From contig JAZKIX010000098.1 in assembly GCA_040384645.1 (NCBI GenBank), positions 1 through 21,548 on the forward strand: a stretch of 21,548 nt of DNA, written 5' to 3'. The position numbers and the translations under genes are program-made. A model generated the notes under the pieces. That model worked only from the letters and a program-made list of their open reading frames with translations. It searched no databases and was not told the DNA's origin. The DNA comes from JAZKIX01 sp040384645 (lineage in GTDB: Bacteria; Pseudomonadota; Gammaproteobacteria; Burkholderiales; Burkholderiaceae_D). The number at the start of each line of letters is the position of its first letter. The first letter of the stretch is position 1. This document shows positions 19,665 to 21,548 of this stretch, one piece after another.

Positions 19665-21548
19665 TTAATTTAAGAGCAGCATCAATACCGGCACCGGCGC
19701 GCTGCGGACGAAGCCGATTCCGCCCTTGCCGGCGATGATGCCATTGACGCTCAAGTTGTCGTCACCAAGGCTGCCATCCGTGATCGTGAAAGTCGCCGTA
19801 TTTCCCATAACGGTTGCGGGCATCTGGTACCAGTGCGGCGCGGTATTGGCTTGGGTGGGCCCGTATTGCCAGTACACCGGTTTCGCGGCCAACGTTTGCG
19901 GGTACGCCAGACTCAGCGTGATGGTCGCTCCCGGTGTACAGCTCTTGATCGTAAAGTCAAACAAACCCTGCGGGAAGGCAGTACCGGGCGGCCCACTGCC
20001 GGTCGGCGGCGAGCCAGCCGCGCCCTTGGCAGGGATGAATGCTGTCGTGCCAAACTCACAGCCAGCGCCGCCGCTGAGTGTGGCACTGATCATGCCGATT
20101 CCGGTGGGCGACGCAGCGGTGTACTTTAAGGCAAGCGGCTTTACGCTATTGGAAGGGGCCGATGCCAAGCCGGTACCGACGCCATTGCTTGCCCTGACGG
20201 TGAAGGTATAGGACGTGCCGTTGGTCAAGCCGGTAATCACGTGGCTCAAGCCAGCAGTCCCGGCGTGGCTGTCGATGCCGCCGGCCGGCGACGAGGTGAC
20301 GGTATAGCCGGTGATGGCAGAACCGTTGTTCGCCGGCGCTGTGAAGTTCACTGTCGCCCGGCCATTCCCGGCCGTCGCAATCGGCGCGGCCGGTGCCCCA
20401 GGTGCCGCTGCCAGCGCCGTGCCGGACACCATCGCTGAACCGCCGCTGAAACCGGTGCGGGTGGTGGTAATGGTTACCGTCGAGCTGGTATTGGGTGCTA
20501 CACCCGTGACCGTCACCAGGCCGGTGCCCGACACAGTGACGCTGCCGCTGGCCGTGGCAGTGCCGGCCCAGGTGAAGGCGGCATCATAGTTGGTGATTTG
20601 TACCGTAAAGCCGGTGGCGCTGGCAGTGGTCGCGCCGAATGCAGGCGTCAACGTCGCACCCGCGACGGAGCTAGCCGTCACGGGCGCCTTGCCAGCGGTG
20701 TAACCGGCGCGGGTGGTGGTAATGGTTGCGGTTGAGCTGGTATTGGCTGCCACACCCGTGACCGTCACCAGACCGGTGCCGGACACATCGACGCTGCCAC
20801 TGGCCGTGGCGCTACCGGCCCAGGTGAAGGCGGCATCATAGTTGGTGATTTGTACCGTGAAGCCGGTGGCGGTGGCAGCGGTCGCGCCGAACGTAGGGGT
20901 CAGAAAGTTTTCAAGTGAGGCGACTGGGACATGTCTTTCACTCGTTGTACCGTCACCCAGCGGGCCATAGAAGTTAAATCCCCAGCACTTGACGCCGCCC
21001 CCTGCCGTCAGCGCGCAAGTGTGGTTATTCCTGGTGGCAATGGCCGTCACGCCGCTGGTCAAGCCCGACACGCCGACTGCGGTCAGGCGTTGCGTGGTCG
21101 TGTTGTCTCCCAGCTCGCCGCTGCCGTTCCATCCCCAGCACTTGACCGCGCCCAGTGACGTCAGCGCGCAAGTGTGGCTATTCCCGGTGGCAATGGCCGT
21201 CACGCCGCTGGTCAAGCCCGACACGTCCACGGCGGTGAGGCGAGACGTGGTTGTGTTGTCTCCCAGCTGGCCGCTGCCGTTCGATCCCCAGCACTTGACG
21301 CCGCCTGTCGACGTCAGGGCACAAGTGTGGGCAGGACCACCACCGGCAATGGCCGTCACGCCGCTGGTCAAGCCCGACGCATCCACGGCGCTCAGGCGAG
21401 ACGTGGTCGTGTTGTCTCCCAGCTGGCCGAAGAAATTGTTTCCCCAGCACTTGACCGCGCCCGCTGACGTCAGCGCGCACGTGTGGTTATTCCCGGCGGT
21501 AATAGCCGTCACACCGCTGGTTAAGCTCGACACGTCCACTGCGATCTT
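19665..21548 (-). CDS. secreted RCC1-repeat / Fn3 / choice-of-anchor-U-like protein, C-terminal part
   Basis: The visible 627 residues form the C-terminal part of a large exported repeat protein; the N-terminus lies beyond base 21548 and the frame is open to the edge. Domains in order: four RCC1-type repeats (HTCALTSAGAVKCWGNNFFG and variants, about 1-210), two 84-aa beta repeats (TNYDAAFTWAG), an Fn3 domain (about 390-475, ending TFTVRASNGVGTGLASAPSN), and a choice-of-anchor-U-like domain (LKYTAASPTGIGMISATLSG to the DDNLSVNG segment). The expected C-terminal sorting helix is reduced to VRSAPVPVLMLLLN before the stop. Likely role: cell-surface or matrix protein. Four CWG-type cysteine pairs may form disulfides in the RCC1 blades. 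Confidence 0.82.
   Translation of the reverse strand, partial: KIAVDVSSLTSGVTAITAGNNHTCALTSAGAVKCWGNNFFGQLGDNTTTSRLSAVDASGLTSGVTAIAGGGPAHTCALTSTGGVKCWGSNGSGQLGDNTTTSRLTAVDVSGLTSGVTAIATGNSHTCALTSLGAVKCWGWNGSGELGDNTTTQRLTAVGVSGLTSGVTAIATRNNHTCALTAGGGVKCWGFNFYGPLGDGTTSERHVPVASLENFLTPTFGATAATATGFTVQITNYDAAFTWAGSATASGSVDVSGTGLVTVTGVAANTSSTATITTTRAGYTAGKAPVTASSVAGATLTPAFGATTASATGFTVQITNYDAAFTWAGTATASGSVTVSGTGLVTVTGVAPNTSSTVTITTTRTGFSGGSAMVSGTALAAAPGAPAAPIATAGNGRATVNFTAPANNGSAITGYTVTSSPAGGIDSHAGTAGLSHVITGLTNGTSYTFTVRASNGVGTGLASAPSNSVKPLALKYTAASPTGIGMISATLSGGAGCEFGTTAFIPAKGAAGSPPTGSGPPGTAFPQGLFDFTIKSCTPGATITLSLAYPQTLAAKPVYWQYGPTQANTAPHWYQMPATVMGNTATFTITDGSLGDDNLSVNGIIAGKGGIGFVRSAPVPVLMLLLN
20452..20905 (-). 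repeat. two tandem 252-bp repeats coding 84-aa beta repeats
   Basis: Two copies start 252 bases apart (near 20452 and 20704), in frame. They share long identical stretches, including the block coding for the ITNYDAAFTWAG segment. Differences are mostly substitutions, some silent, so the copies are still similar at DNA level. Confidence 0.8.
20925..21548 (-). repeat. tandem RCC1-coding DNA repeats of 153-156 bp
   Basis: The SGVTAI-coding block recurs at about 21040, 21193, 21349 and 21502, spacings of 153, 156 and 153 bases (51-52 codons), so copies differ by whole codons. Flanking sequence is close to identical between copies. The array continues beyond the window. Confidence 0.82.

Noticed and set aside
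1..21548. tRNA, rRNA, CRISPR array, complete insertion sequence or phage integration site
   Set aside because: No tRNA-like cloverleaf with CCA end, no rRNA-like sequence, no transposase or integrase frame, and no flanking duplications were seen on reading both strands.

Overview
The window looks like a chromosomal segment of a betaproteobacterium, most probably Burkholderiales and perhaps Oxalobacteraceae. This is judged from protein style (Mla-type operon with an ABC auxiliary lipoprotein, LysR, TraB/GumN and VanZ families), moderately high GC and gene organisation. It is inference, since no rRNA or other marker gene is present. A 10-base N run (6577-6586) marks an assembly gap inside one gene.

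Layout. 1-5272 (minus strand) is a compact operon. It encodes an MlaE-type permease with an N-terminal STAS-like domain, its ATPase, an MCE (MlaD-like) protein and an auxiliary lipoprotein, then a VanZ-family membrane protein, a 2Fe-2S ferredoxin and the start of an alpha/beta hydrolase. 5357-6877 is a B12-binding radical SAM protein. 7278-7688 is a small secreted orphan. 7958-9659 is a divergent LysR regulator and F420-reductase-like oxidoreductase pair. 9873-10787 is a TraB/GumN protein and 10957-11364 a small Cys-motif protein.

11541-18425 is the most interesting part: an apparently complete and unusual secreted-peptide (RiPP) locus. A four-copy direct repeat phased at 11 bp and a sigma70-like promoter precede an 87-aa peptide with a Gly-rich, double-glycine-type leader end. 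A GNRA-loop hairpin follows, then four tightly coupled genes. These are a 743-aa fused enzyme (GT1-like glycosyltransferase plus a second GT-A-like domain with a DAD motif), an HlyD/CvaA-type membrane fusion protein, an ABC exporter with an intact C39 peptidase domain, and a DUF6270-like protein with a GSCVSRD motif. The simplest reading is that the peptide is glycosylated in the cytoplasm, trimmed after its Gly run by the C39 domain and exported. It would be a glycocin-like product whose glycosyltransferase is not of the familiar SunS type. No immunity gene is recognisable.

18572-19447 is a divergent metal-response pair: a MerF-like two-helix membrane protein and a MerR-family regulator, with a MerR-style 19-bp-spacer promoter holding a perfect palindrome. 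19665-21548 is the C-terminal part of a large secreted repeat protein (RCC1 repeats, two 84-aa repeats, Fn3, choice-of-anchor-U-like domain). Its expected C-terminal anchor appears to be cut short by a stop codon.
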